A stretch of DNA of 52,384 bases from positions 14,677 through 67,060 of the forward strand of contig JAKLFM010000010.1 in the NCBI GenBank assembly GCA_022711175.1. The letters run 5' to 3'. Source of the DNA: Bacteroidota bacterium. Its GTDB lineage: Bacteria; Bacteroidota; Bacteroidia; Bacteroidales; UBA4417. The notes under the pieces are model-generated. The model was not told the origin of the DNA and ran no database searches. It worked only from the letters and a program-made list of their open reading frames with translations. The translations under genes and the position numbers were made by a program. Shown here one piece after another: positions 17,022 through 25,456 of this stretch; within the stretch, counting starts at the first letter, position 1; every line of letters starts with the position of its first letter.

Positions 17022-18005
17022 ATGAAACAAATAATTGTGTTTACATCCGCCATCCTGATTTCAATTCTGACTTTAGGGCAGACCACACCCATGGAATACC
17101 TTAACGCCATTCCAAATCCTCCGTCAGATCCGTGCGGATATGATATTGGACAAAAAGCGCAATTCCTCGAAGAGTTGCAAAATACACTCAGCTCTTTTAT
17201 GCAGGATGCTGAAAAAGAAAGAGAGGCATCTGAAAAATTCCAGGAAGAACACCAGGACGAACAAACTGTAAATGTGCTGATGAAAGCTGGCTATACACGT
17301 CAGGAAGCCGAAAAAATGAAAGACCTCGACAATATGAGCGATGAAGAAAAAATGAAACTGGCAAACCAGATGATGGGAAGAAATTATAACATGACAATGG
17401 CTACTGCAGAAAAGGTTGCCGACTACGACTCGCTTGAGCTCAAACGCTGGAGTAAAGCACAAAGCACCATGATGATGGCTGATGCACAGCTTGACCCTAA
17501 TAAAAATCAAAAAAAGCAACAGGAAATAAAAAATGACCTTGATTTACAGAAAGAGTTCAATTTTCTCGATGATAAATTGAAAGCCGGTGAAAACAAATAC
17601 ATCGACATGCTCACCGAACTTGAGTTAAAAGCCGATACAGCCCTGGCAAAGCTCAATCCTAAAATTGACACGTTGTACAAAGACCTGCAGGAAGGCAACG
17701 GCGATGCCGATCAGATCATTGAGCGGATACAGTCGTTGAGACAAACCTATTGCGAAAAATTCACACCGTCTTACCTTAAAATTATTGAAGCATATAAAGG
17801 GTATGTGGTGGAACACTGGCAGCAATATTATGATCTGGAAGAACTTCAGTTGAAGATTACCGAAAGTCAGGTGGGCATGCGCGATCCCAACTACAAACCG
17901 GGCCAGCTGGCAATGATGAGAGTGAAAGGGTACCTGACTATGGTGACAGATGTGTTTAAATACAACCTGAACGCGGATGTAGGTGCTCAGTTTATCGGGT
18001 ATTGA
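17022..18005 (+). CDS. secreted coiled-coil protein (intact paralog of the split gene)
   Basis: A 327-residue protein with signal peptide MKQIIVFTSAILISILTLGQ. The mature start TTPMEYLNAIPNPPSDPCGYDIG carries a conserved Pro/Cys patch. Residues about 45-250 are almost entirely charged helix (Glu, Lys, Asp, Met, Gln), predicted as extended coiled coil. The C-terminal third holds YCEKFTPSYLKIIEAYKGYVVEHWQQYYDLEELQ and VGMRDPNYKPGQLAMM, which match the split gene at 13805-14899. No enzyme motif is visible; a structural or scaffolding role at the envelope is the plainest reading. It lies between the unique protein at 15833 and the first member of the third paralog family. Confidence 0.75.
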   Translation: MKQIIVFTSAILISILTLGQTTPMEYLNAIPNPPSDPCGYDIGQKAQFLEELQNTLSSFMQDAEKEREASEKFQEEHQDEQTVNVLMKAGYTRQEAEKMKDLDNMSDEEKMKLANQMMGRNYNMTMATAEKVADYDSLELKRWSKAQSTMMMADAQLDPNKNQKKQQEIKNDLDLQKEFNFLDDKLKAGENKYIDMLTELELKADTALAKLNPKIDTLYKDLQEGNGDADQIIERIQSLRQTYCEKFTPSYLKIIEAYKGYVVEHWQQYYDLEELQLKITESQVGMRDPNYKPGQLAMMRVKGYLTMVTDVFKYNLNADVGAQFIGY

Positions 18006-18106
18006 GCAATAGGCATATTTGCTGGCGGTTTTAAAAAGAAATCTGGCTTAAAGTGTAAGGCAAAAGCATATCATAAGCAATAGTAACAAATGTTTTCTAA
18101 TACTCC

Positions 18107-19129
18107 TTGAAAATGAAAAGCTTATTATTTACTGTGCTTATTATTACAATTGCAGCCAACGGCCTGCATGCCCAAAGCGAAACAGACTGGCTTCCTGATC
18201 AGCCCGGGAAATGGTCGTTTCACCATAAAATTCATGGAGATATTGAAAAGTATAAGCTTACTTCAAATGAATTAACGGCACTTCAACAGAAGATCGATAC
18301 CATTACTGAAACTTTCCACCGGAACCCGGTTTTAAAAAATCCGGTTGGTTTTGATCCATCTCTGAATGTCATGGTCTTGTCGGATGATAAGGTTGGATTT
18401 AAAACAATTTCGATGGCAAATGCCATAATTGAATATAGAATAGCCATACAATTTTGTCCCCTGTTCAGGGATGAATCGGGAAATGTGAAAAAGCATTGTA
18501 CGGAAGTAACCAGTTGCGATATTCACGTAAATCAGCCAAAAGCTACTTCTGAAAAATACCTGCATTATTCGGCTTCCGAACTTCACCCTGCACCTGAAAA
18601 GCTTGAGATTGCGGCGCAAAATCTGAGTAAAATATTTATCAAACCCTTAGTGACCAAAGAACTGGCAGCGGGTGTTACGGCATATCAATCCGGCATTATC
18701 ATTGTTTCAGACCCTAAGCGTACTTACTGGATCCCTGTTAAATCGGGTGAACTTTTCGATCAGATAATAGAATACTATAAAATTGTTCAGGAAAAGGACA
18801 ATTCATACTCTTACGTGATTGAAGCAATTGAAAAAGAAAAAGGGGCTTTTACGACTGAACAACTGAATGGGCCGGCATATTTTACCACTGGCAACATTTC
18901 AGGAGTTACTGCCGTTGAAAACAACAGTCCGCTTGTGCGGTTTAATCCCGATTATTTCGATAAATCGCTGCCGCGAACTTCCATACAACTTATAGCGGTG
19001 CATACCCTGACAGAAGCTTTTTATGACAATTATGAATGCCCGTCCAAACATACGGCAGAACTGAGGCATTGTGAGTTCGTTAAACAGATTGATGGCAATG
19101 CATTGAAGGCGCTGCTGGATGTGAAATAG
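18107..19129 (+). CDS. secreted protein, island family C, member 1
   Basis: A 340-residue protein with a signal peptide ending NGLHAQ. It belongs to a local family with the genes at 23284 and 24325. Shared features in order: PGKW/SGTF/PGTF at the mature start; a helix ending in NPVLKNPVGFD against APVLYDIKGFD and NEVLADIKGF; DIHVNQP against IEVNQP and LYVNKA; GIIIVSDPKRTYWIPVKSGELF against NVVVYIPGRPPYWEQVTVREAF; and FNPDYFDKSLPRTSIQLIAVHTL near the C-terminus. I do not recognise the family. The gene is followed 10 nt later by a TPR protein, starting a tightly spaced run to 25305. A second ATG two codons downstream is equally possible as the start. Confidence 0.74.
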   Translation: MKMKSLLFTVLIITIAANGLHAQSETDWLPDQPGKWSFHHKIHGDIEKYKLTSNELTALQQKIDTITETFHRNPVLKNPVGFDPSLNVMVLSDDKVGFKTISMANAIIEYRIAIQFCPLFRDESGNVKKHCTEVTSCDIHVNQPKATSEKYLHYSASELHPAPEKLEIAAQNLSKIFIKPLVTKELAAGVTAYQSGIIIVSDPKRTYWIPVKSGELFDQIIEYYKIVQEKDNSYSYVIEAIEKEKGAFTTEQLNGPAYFTTGNISGVTAVENNSPLVRFNPDYFDKSLPRTSIQLIAVHTLTEAFYDNYECPSKHTAELRHCEFVKQIDGNALKALLDVK

Positions 19130-19139
19130 ATGAAATGCT

Positions 19140-21239
19140 ATGAAATATATACTGTTTCTCTTTCTTTTTCTGAGTTTAAGTATGGTGTCCTTCGCCCAGC
19201 CCGACAACATCAAACGCATTATGGCCAAGCAAAAGGCCGGCGAAGAACTTACCGAAGAGGAGGAAGCTACTTTCGAAAAGTGGATCGACGACATGGCCTC
19301 GGGAAAGAATACGAGTACAGGAAGCTTTGGTATCAAACCAGGTGCAAAACCCGAATGCCCTCCGCCCAAAACAGTTCCATTGAAACTTGCCGATCTCACG
19401 CGCGACAGCTATGTGGCTATGGCCAAAGGGTTGCTGGCAGTGTATGGCCCCAAATCGGGCGATCTGCCAGGGTTAAAATCATTGGTCGAAACATCAAAAA
19501 AGCCGACTGATGGCGCCGATATGGGTGCGCTATTCAAAATTGCAGGCGCCGGATCGGCATCGGTATATGTCACGGCAACCAGTGCCATACAAAAGCCCGA
19601 CGATATTCTCACTGCCAACAACCTGGGGGTGGTGCTCAAGGACATGGGCGAATACACCAAAGCCTTGCAGGTGCTCAGGTATGCCGATAAACTCAAGCCC
19701 AACATCGGGCTGGTGTTGTGCAACACCGGCTGGGTGTACCGCGAAATGGGCTATAATACCGAGGCGAAGCTGTACTTTGATAAAGCTCTGAAAGCCGCGC
19801 CCGACATGGCCTCTCCCTGGCTTGGTCTTGGTCTTATCGCCAAATGCGAAGGCAATATGGCCAAAGCCGAACAATGTCTGCGTAAAGCCCTTCCTGACAA
19901 GTATTCGGCAGTGGGTTTCGCTGCCTATAAGAAAGCGAAAGAATCGCAACCGCCAAAGCCCGACGGCAATTCCGATTCTCCTTTGACAAAGGAAAAAGGC
20001 GATGCCGGTGAAGTATCCATACCCGAAATGCCGGTTTTTGAGCAGAAAGAAAGGACCATTGCCAACAAGGAAGCAGTGCAAAACTATGTTGCCGGCATTG
20101 ATGCAAAGCTTCAGCAACTGATGCAGGAGTACAACTCCACACTGGCTGTGGTACGCCGGCAGGCTGAACAGGCCATGAAGGATCCGGATAACGCCATCGT
20201 CTTCAGGCGTGATTTTGCAAAGGAACTGATGATGTTTGAAGATGTTACTCAGCTGCTCTTCGGCGAAAACAGCAACTTCGGCCAGTCCGTTAAAAACGGC
20301 TCTGTACTGCTGGAGCAAAATTCAAAGTACATCGAGAAAGACCTGCCCGCGCTCATGCAGCACCAGGAGAAGATGCTTCGCCTGCAGGAACAGCTTATCA
20401 AATTACTTGAAGAAGTAGCAGCCTGCGGCGGTAACGAGTTTTGCGAGAAACAGGTTGAGGCGAAAATAGACCAGAACAAATACGAGTCGGAACAGGAAGC
20501 TTACCAGGTATGCCTGCTCAGCAAAGGCGAGATGGATATGTCGTATTCCAATACCTGCAAGGCATACAAAGGCGAATACAATACGCTAAGAGAAGCAGTC
20601 TACGATTATTATGCCTTCACAAACCCCATTCTTGAAAAAATCTACTCGCCCAGTTTCAATGAGTTGGAAAACCTTTACCGGCAGATGTTTGTGCTTACCC
20701 ACGAAAAAGCCGTGCAGGGATTAGGTTCAGGTCTGCCCGAAATGGCTGAGAAATTTATGGAACTCGAGTGTGTTGAACCCAAGCCGCCCGATCCCCCGGC
20801 GCCAGCCCCTGACGAATCAAAACTTCCTGTAAAGAAAGAAAAAGACTGTCCGCTAGGCAACGGCATCAACCTTGGCTTTGGAGGCATTTCTTTCGAACTC
20901 GACTGCAGTCATGTTAAACTTTCGGGAGGCGAAGGGGTGTTGTGGTCGGTGAAGCGTGATTTCGACAAGCATGAAACGACCATATGGGGTGGTGTAGGGG
21001 CAAAAGGAACCTATGGCAACGGAAACGTGGAAGGCGAAGCCAGTGTGGGTGTTGAAGTCATCATAGGGCAGGGCGATGTAATAAAAGATGTTGCCTTCAC
21101 CAGCAGCGTGAAAGCCGGGCTCGGCGGCCTGGTTGAAGGCGAAGTAAGCGGCAGGCTCGCGCTTGAAGGCGGGGCGTCTATCGAAAGTAATGCAGGATTT
21201 ATAAAACCGGATTTCCCGCAGATGCCGGGCTCGGAATAA
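19140..21239 (+). CDS. secreted TPR protein with glycine-rich C-terminal domain, family B, member 1
   Basis: A 699-residue protein with signal peptide MKYILFLFLFLSLSMVSFAQ. A linker with a Cys-Pro patch (ECPPPKTVP) precedes a tetratricopeptide region at about 140-255 (ANNLGVVLKDMGEYTKALQ, CNTGWVYREMGYNTEAKLYFDKALKAAP, WLGLGLIAKCEGNMAKAEQCLRKALP). A long helical middle follows, then a Pro-rich hinge (KPPDPPAPAPDE) and a C-terminal domain of about 130 residues. That domain has alternating hydrophobic strands and many Gly/Glu (GGVGAKGTYGNGNVEGEASVGVEV). The same layout is found in the next gene, 19 nt downstream. TPRs normally bind proteins; the C-terminal domain is not one I can name. No T9SS sorting domain is present. 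Confidence 0.78.
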   Translation: MKYILFLFLFLSLSMVSFAQPDNIKRIMAKQKAGEELTEEEEATFEKWIDDMASGKNTSTGSFGIKPGAKPECPPPKTVPLKLADLTRDSYVAMAKGLLAVYGPKSGDLPGLKSLVETSKKPTDGADMGALFKIAGAGSASVYVTATSAIQKPDDILTANNLGVVLKDMGEYTKALQVLRYADKLKPNIGLVLCNTGWVYREMGYNTEAKLYFDKALKAAPDMASPWLGLGLIAKCEGNMAKAEQCLRKALPDKYSAVGFAAYKKAKESQPPKPDGNSDSPLTKEKGDAGEVSIPEMPVFEQKERTIANKEAVQNYVAGIDAKLQQLMQEYNSTLAVVRRQAEQAMKDPDNAIVFRRDFAKELMMFEDVTQLLFGENSNFGQSVKNGSVLLEQNSKYIEKDLPALMQHQEKMLRLQEQLIKLLEEVAACGGNEFCEKQVEAKIDQNKYESEQEAYQVCLLSKGEMDMSYSNTCKAYKGEYNTLREAVYDYYAFTNPILEKIYSPSFNELENLYRQMFVLTHEKAVQGLGSGLPEMAEKFMELECVEPKPPDPPAPAPDESKLPVKKEKDCPLGNGINLGFGGISFELDCSHVKLSGGEGVLWSVKRDFDKHETTIWGGVGAKGTYGNGNVEGEASVGVEVIIGQGDVIKDVAFTSSVKAGLGGLVEGEVSGRLALEGGASIESNAGFIKPDFPQMPGSE

Positions 21240-21258
21240 ACAAAACCTATAGATCAAT

Positions 21259-23238
21259 ATGAAGCCAAATTTTTACCGGGGATTTATACTCATCATTGTG
21301 CTCATGGCCGCCATTCATTCATCAGGCCAAACTTCAGCCATGTACAAATATGTGAAGATTGATACTACCAAAGTAATTCAGGATGCGCAACTGGTCAAAA
21401 TTGCTACCCGTTTCTACGACCGGCATTATAAACAGATCTACGATGCAAAGGAAAAAATGATGGTGGACCAGAGCTTTGGTAAACTGGAGGCACCCGGCGC
21501 CGATAGGTATAAACTCGCGCAGAGCTTATCATCAACCGCTGTTATGCTTACCGGTACGGGGCAGTCAGTGGATATACCCATAGTGTTTTCAGCGAAAGCA
21601 GCAATACTCTTTCCAAAGGATACGCTGATTGTAAACAATTTTGGAGCCATCCTTCGGATGATGGATTCGGTGAAAACATCTTTACCGGTACTGTTATATG
21701 CCAAATCGCTTTTCAATGGTGCCCCTCTGATACTCACTAATCTTGGGAATACCCTTTTCGAATTGTACGACGATAAGGGAGCTGAGTATTACTACAAACG
21801 GTCGCTTAAAATCAATCCCGATTTCAGCCTGGCAAAGCAGGGATTGGTATCGGTGTACCTCAAGCGTAAAGATTTGGGCAAGGCACTCGAAATGCTCTTT
21901 GCATCGGTGCAGGGCATGTACAGCGAGTCCATGAAATCAGTGAATGAAAAAGTGAAATACAACCCGAAATACGCTCCTCCATCGCAATCTCCCGTTGGTG
22001 ATGGTTCAGGCGGTGATGATGGTGGCAGTGCCGGGAATAGCGCTCCAAACCCCGATACCCCTGTTGACCAGTTGATTCTCCCCAGTTTCCCCAACTGGTC
22101 GGAAATGGGCGCTTTAATCGCTGATGAATCCATCGACCGGGTGAAGAAAAAGATTAATCAGGTTGCAGCAAGCGACAACTCCCTAACTGAAGCCATGAAG
22201 CTTCTGCAAGCCGGGCCTGAAGCACAGCAGGCATGGTACGAGGAACAAAATAAGCCGGGTAAAATACTGTTTGACGGGCAGGAATTTGCCATGGACCTTA
22301 TGGAAGTTTACTTCCAGGACCAGATAGATAAAGCCGAAAGGAAATACAATTATACCGACAGTGTAAATATTGCCAAATTCGGGCAATATATTGAGCAGAT
22401 TTCGGCCAACGACGAACAACGGGCTGCTCAAATGAATACCAATGTAGAGGCCTGGCAGGCATTCCTGGTTGAGAAATGCGAGAAGTTTACCAACGCAAAT
22501 AAGGATTTATTCGGGCAATGGAAACAAATTGCGGCCACCCGGCATGCCAAATATGTTGACCTGCTTACAACCTACTGGGTTTATTGTGAACAGTATCTCA
22601 ACCGAACCTATAACAAATCAGATTTCGAGAAGCTGAACAGTAAGCGTAAATCTTTTGTAGCCATGAATTTCGGTTATTTATATACCGACTATTCAATAAA
22701 GCAGATGCAATTCGGATTTAGCAATCTGGCATCGCTGGCGAGTGTAATGGGCGATTGCCCGACCATGCCTCCTCCTCCTCCTCCTCCTTCGAATGCCGCG
22801 GGTGAAAATGTGAATGTACCCGATAAAGAAGGGCCCGAATGCCCTTTCAAAGACCGGAAACTTAAAATCGGGCTTATCGTGTGCAGCGTTGGCCTCGACT
22901 GCGAAAGCATTGAAGGCGAATGCGGCGAAGGGTTACTGGTGGGCGCCAAATGGAATTATAAAAAGAAAGAACTGACAGGGTTCGGAGGAGCCGGGTTTAA
23001 AGCCGACCTGGGTGTTGAAGGTGCTGTGAATATCAAAGCCGAAGGCAAAGCAGGGTTTGAAGTAACTTTTAACACCAAAAACCAGCTTGTCGATGTCGCG
23101 TATAAAACCGAAGTTACAGGTACGGCCGGCGTTGGAAATACAGAAGTCGGGCAGGCTGTCGAATTCAAAATAGGCGCTGCCACAGGTATCGATATCAGCC
23201 GCACCACCGAGCTTACCTATAATCCGTTGGGATTTTAA
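21259..23238 (+). CDS. secreted TPR protein with glycine-rich C-terminal domain, family B, member 2
   Basis: A 659-residue paralog of the preceding gene with the same plan: signal peptide (to about HSSGQ), TPRs at about 105-220 (VNNFGAILRMMDSVKTSLPVL, LTNLGNTLFELYDDKGAEYYY), a Gly/Ser/Asp-rich linker (GDGSGGDDGGSAGNSAP), a helical middle, then a seven-proline hinge and the Gly-rich strand domain (CPFKDRKLKIGLIVCSVGLDC through GTAGVGNTEVGQAVEF). Shared between the two C-terminal domains are an initial CP, two further cysteines, GEG-LL/VLW, and GG(A/V)G(F/A)K(A/G). The polyproline is encoded by a run of CCT codons prone to slippage. Function unknown. Confidence 0.78.
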   Translation: MKPNFYRGFILIIVLMAAIHSSGQTSAMYKYVKIDTTKVIQDAQLVKIATRFYDRHYKQIYDAKEKMMVDQSFGKLEAPGADRYKLAQSLSSTAVMLTGTGQSVDIPIVFSAKAAILFPKDTLIVNNFGAILRMMDSVKTSLPVLLYAKSLFNGAPLILTNLGNTLFELYDDKGAEYYYKRSLKINPDFSLAKQGLVSVYLKRKDLGKALEMLFASVQGMYSESMKSVNEKVKYNPKYAPPSQSPVGDGSGGDDGGSAGNSAPNPDTPVDQLILPSFPNWSEMGALIADESIDRVKKKINQVAASDNSLTEAMKLLQAGPEAQQAWYEEQNKPGKILFDGQEFAMDLMEVYFQDQIDKAERKYNYTDSVNIAKFGQYIEQISANDEQRAAQMNTNVEAWQAFLVEKCEKFTNANKDLFGQWKQIAATRHAKYVDLLTTYWVYCEQYLNRTYNKSDFEKLNSKRKSFVAMNFGYLYTDYSIKQMQFGFSNLASLASVMGDCPTMPPPPPPPSNAAGENVNVPDKEGPECPFKDRKLKIGLIVCSVGLDCESIEGECGEGLLVGAKWNYKKKELTGFGGAGFKADLGVEGAVNIKAEGKAGFEVTFNTKNQLVDVAYKTEVTGTAGVGNTEVGQAVEFKIGAATGIDISRTTELTYNPLGF

Positions 23239-23283
23239 CCAGTTTTCTGAAAGGAGTTTTGTTCCATTAATTAATTCCATCCA

Positions 23284-24312
23284 ATGAGAACATTCGTATT
23301 GTTAATCCTGAGTTTTATTGTAATAAAGGCAATTACAGCCCAGGACAAAACACTGCTCACCGAAAAATCCGGCACCTTCAAACTGCAGAAGGAAGCCCTG
23401 AACGGGCAGGGCCCTGACCTTTACGGTAAATCATGCGCTTGCACAAAAGCTGAGTCGGATGCTATGCTCGGGGAACTTGAAAAACTGGTACAGGTATTCC
23501 GGGAAGCCCCTGTCCTATATGATATCAAAGGGTTTGATGGTGTTTGCAGATTATACGGCGGAAGGTGCAGTTCCAAATTCAGTTTTGCCGTGCCTGCGGA
23601 TGTTAAATTCTGGTTCAAGTCGTGGACGTTGCATAATGGAAAGGAATCACAATGGATTAATGAGCCCCCGCAATGGATCATTGAAGTAAACCAGCCGGAT
23701 AAGTTCCGCGATAATGGCTTTAATGTATCCGATTATAGCAATTCATCCGGTGTTACCAATCCGGCCTTCAGCGAAAAAGCACAGAATGAAACTTCCATCG
23801 CCCTCAACGAGCTCTTTTACCAACCCGGAGTAAGGGAAATGATTCAACCCGGCATTGACCGGTTCGGCGACAACGTGGTTGTTTACATTCCCGGACGTCC
23901 GCCTTATTGGGAGCAGGTGACCGTTCGCGAAGCCTTCCGCCTGCTGATCAATTACTGGAAATGCGTTCCTGATATTTGGCAGGCCGAGGCCATGGTTCCG
24001 ATATTGGAAAAAGAACTGGCCGCCTTTTCTGAAGAGCAGAAGGATGGCTATGCCTATTTTGGCGATCCCGAAACTATTTCGCGCATCGGAGCGAAAGAAA
24101 ACGATACACCGGTATTGCGCTGCAACTCCGCCTACTGGGACCGCAACCGGCCCAAAGCATCCGTCCAGCTCATTGTTTTGGAATTACCCAAAACGGAAGT
24201 TGTTCGAAGCAAAATGGAGAAATGCCTGAAAAACGCTGATGGTTATTATTACCTGTATAAGCTTATGAGTGAACTGGACATCAAATCGTTAGCAACTTTT
24301 ATTGCACAATAA
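23284..24312 (+). CDS. secreted protein, island family C, member 2
   Basis: A 342-residue protein with signal peptide MRTFVLLILSFIVIKAITAQ. It shares with its paralogs SGTFKLQKEALNGQG, APVLYDIKGFDGVCRLY, IIEVNQPDKF, the strongly conserved block NVVVYIPGRPPYWEQVTVREAF (about residues 198-219), AYFGDPETISRIGAKENDTPVLRCNSAYWDRNRPKASVQLI, and a Cys-containing C-terminus (KMEKCLKNADGYYYL). The pattern Pro-x-Arg-Pro-x-Tyr-Trp-x-x-Val-Thr-Val followed by Glu-Ala-Phe is the family's best signature here. It lies 12 nt upstream of member 3. No known enzyme family recognised. Confidence 0.75.
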   Translation: MRTFVLLILSFIVIKAITAQDKTLLTEKSGTFKLQKEALNGQGPDLYGKSCACTKAESDAMLGELEKLVQVFREAPVLYDIKGFDGVCRLYGGRCSSKFSFAVPADVKFWFKSWTLHNGKESQWINEPPQWIIEVNQPDKFRDNGFNVSDYSNSSGVTNPAFSEKAQNETSIALNELFYQPGVREMIQPGIDRFGDNVVVYIPGRPPYWEQVTVREAFRLLINYWKCVPDIWQAEAMVPILEKELAAFSEEQKDGYAYFGDPETISRIGAKENDTPVLRCNSAYWDRNRPKASVQLIVLELPKTEVVRSKMEKCLKNADGYYYLYKLMSELDIKSLATFIAQ

Positions 24313-24324
24313 CTCCTTCCAGGT

Positions 24325-25305
24325 ATGAGAAAACTATCACTGCTGCTGACGTTGTCAGTTTGCGTTCCCTGGCTGGCTTTTGCCCAGTTCAGCGACGAGC
24401 TTCGAGATAAGCCAGGCACTTTCGAAATCCTTGGCCGCACCGAATTTGCAGCCGTGCCGGGCAAGTTCACTAAAGCCGAACTCACGGCAAATATGGAACG
24501 CCTTACTGCACTCACTTCGGTCCTGAGGCAAAACGAGGTGCTTGCCGATATAAAAGGCTTTGCCTGCCGCATGTGGTTTCACAGGATGAGCCCTGCCAAA
24601 TGTGAATATGGAGTGCCAGCCTCAGTGACGGTTGAATTCTGCTCCTATTTTTACAACAAGGAGAAGAAAGTTGTGTACAACACCATTGAGCCGCCCAACT
24701 GGTCGCTTTATGTAAATAAGGCCGACGGCATACTGACTGCTTCCAATGGCTTCGACACCGGGAAGGGTTATTTTACCGCGCCGCTCAACAAAAAGACAAT
24801 AGCTCCCGGTGTGGATATGTATGATGGTGAGTATTTCGTGATTTACGACCCTTCGCGGCCCGATTACTGGATTCCGGTTACCGTAAACGAAGCCTTTGCC
24901 TGCGCCCGGGCATTTTCAGCCAAAGAAACGGACGAATTCACCCGGAACCTCAACCAGCAATTCCTGGATAACGAATGGAACGAAATACCCGCCGATTACC
25001 GCGACAAGCCCGCCTACTTCGGCGGAGGATTGGCAAGGGTTACGTATGCCAATGGATATGGGGGTCAGGACAGCCTTTTCCCGCGCATCGTGCAGGTAAA
25101 CCCTGCTTACTGGAATAAAAGCCTGCCCAAGTCAGCCATTCAGATTATTACTTTACACGCGGTGCAAAACAAACCTTACCTGAAAAGGAATCTTGATGAA
25201 TGCCTGAAATATCCCGATCGTGGCAGCGGCTGCGACCTGCCCAGGTTCGAGTATTCGTATGGCATTGAGGACATTAAGAAACTTCAGTCGCTGATTGGGA
25301 AATAA
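24325..25305 (+). CDS. secreted protein, island family C, member 3
   Basis: A 326-residue protein with a signal peptide ending WLAFAQ. It carries the family signatures DKPGTFEILGRTEFAAVPG, NEVLADIKGF, YFVIYDPSRPDYWIPVTVNEAF, AYFGGGLARVTYANGYGG and VNPAYWNKSLPKSAIQIITLHAV, with a C-terminal Cys pair (LDECLKYPDRGSGCDLPRFEYSYGIEDIKKL). Its last 226 nt are duplicated at 26616-26841 beyond an inserted ATPase gene; the two copies are collinear without indels and almost identical in the last third. It is the last intact gene of the island. Function unknown. Confidence 0.75.
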   Translation: MRKLSLLLTLSVCVPWLAFAQFSDELRDKPGTFEILGRTEFAAVPGKFTKAELTANMERLTALTSVLRQNEVLADIKGFACRMWFHRMSPAKCEYGVPASVTVEFCSYFYNKEKKVVYNTIEPPNWSLYVNKADGILTASNGFDTGKGYFTAPLNKKTIAPGVDMYDGEYFVIYDPSRPDYWIPVTVNEAFACARAFSAKETDEFTRNLNQQFLDNEWNEIPADYRDKPAYFGGGLARVTYANGYGGQDSLFPRIVQVNPAYWNKSLPKSAIQIITLHAVQNKPYLKRNLDECLKYPDRGSGCDLPRFEYSYGIEDIKKLQSLIGK

Positions 25306-25419
25306 TCATTTTCGGCATCTTTCTTTTTAAAAAACATGACCATTCGGGAATGTAATCCCGTAAAGTTATGACTATAAGGGAATGTAATCCTGTAAAGTTA
25401 TAACTATTCAGGAATTGGG
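25080..25419. repeat. left copy of a ~310-bp direct duplication
   Basis: Covers the end of family C member 3 and its downstream DNA. It matches 26616-26922 base for base across the gene end and through ATAATCATTTTCGGCATC... to the 32-bp repeat units. Divergence is concentrated in the first ~110 bp and the last part is nearly identical, which suggests an old tandem paralog with recent conversion. The left copy has one extra 32-bp unit. Confidence 0.88.
25338..25419. repeat. 32-bp tandem repeats upstream of the DUF4143 ATPase
   Basis: Two full units (25338-25369 and 25370-25401) and a partial third (from 25402) of a 32-bp word that begins GAC(C/T)AT and ends CCGTAAAGTTAT or CTGTAAAGTTAT. The centre, CGGGAATGTAATCCCG, is an imperfect inverted repeat with 5-bp arms CGGGA/TCCCG. 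The array ends about 10 nt before the -7 element of the ATPase gene. One full and one partial unit recur at 26874-26922. Confidence 0.85.
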
Positions 25420-25429
25420 TTAAATATTG

Positions 25430-25437
25430 TATATTTG
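25430..25437 (+). promoter_or_regulatory. -7 promoter element (TAnnTTTG) of the ATPase gene
   Basis: Reads TATATTTG, an exact consensus match, 19 nt before the ATG at 25457. This supports that start over an in-frame start at 25427, which would lie upstream of the element. The nearest TTG (25415-25417) is closer than usual for -33. Confidence 0.5.
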
Positions 25438-25456
25438 TAGCCGAAAAATTAAGGAC

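Noticed and set aside
19530..20318. Open frame antisense to the family B TPR gene
   Set aside because: A shadow of the TPR gene; the reading has no signal peptide or known motif.
22770..22795. CCT-repeat tract as a phase-variation switch
   Set aside because: It encodes an in-frame polyproline hinge; triplet changes would alter length but not frame, so no on/off switching is expected.
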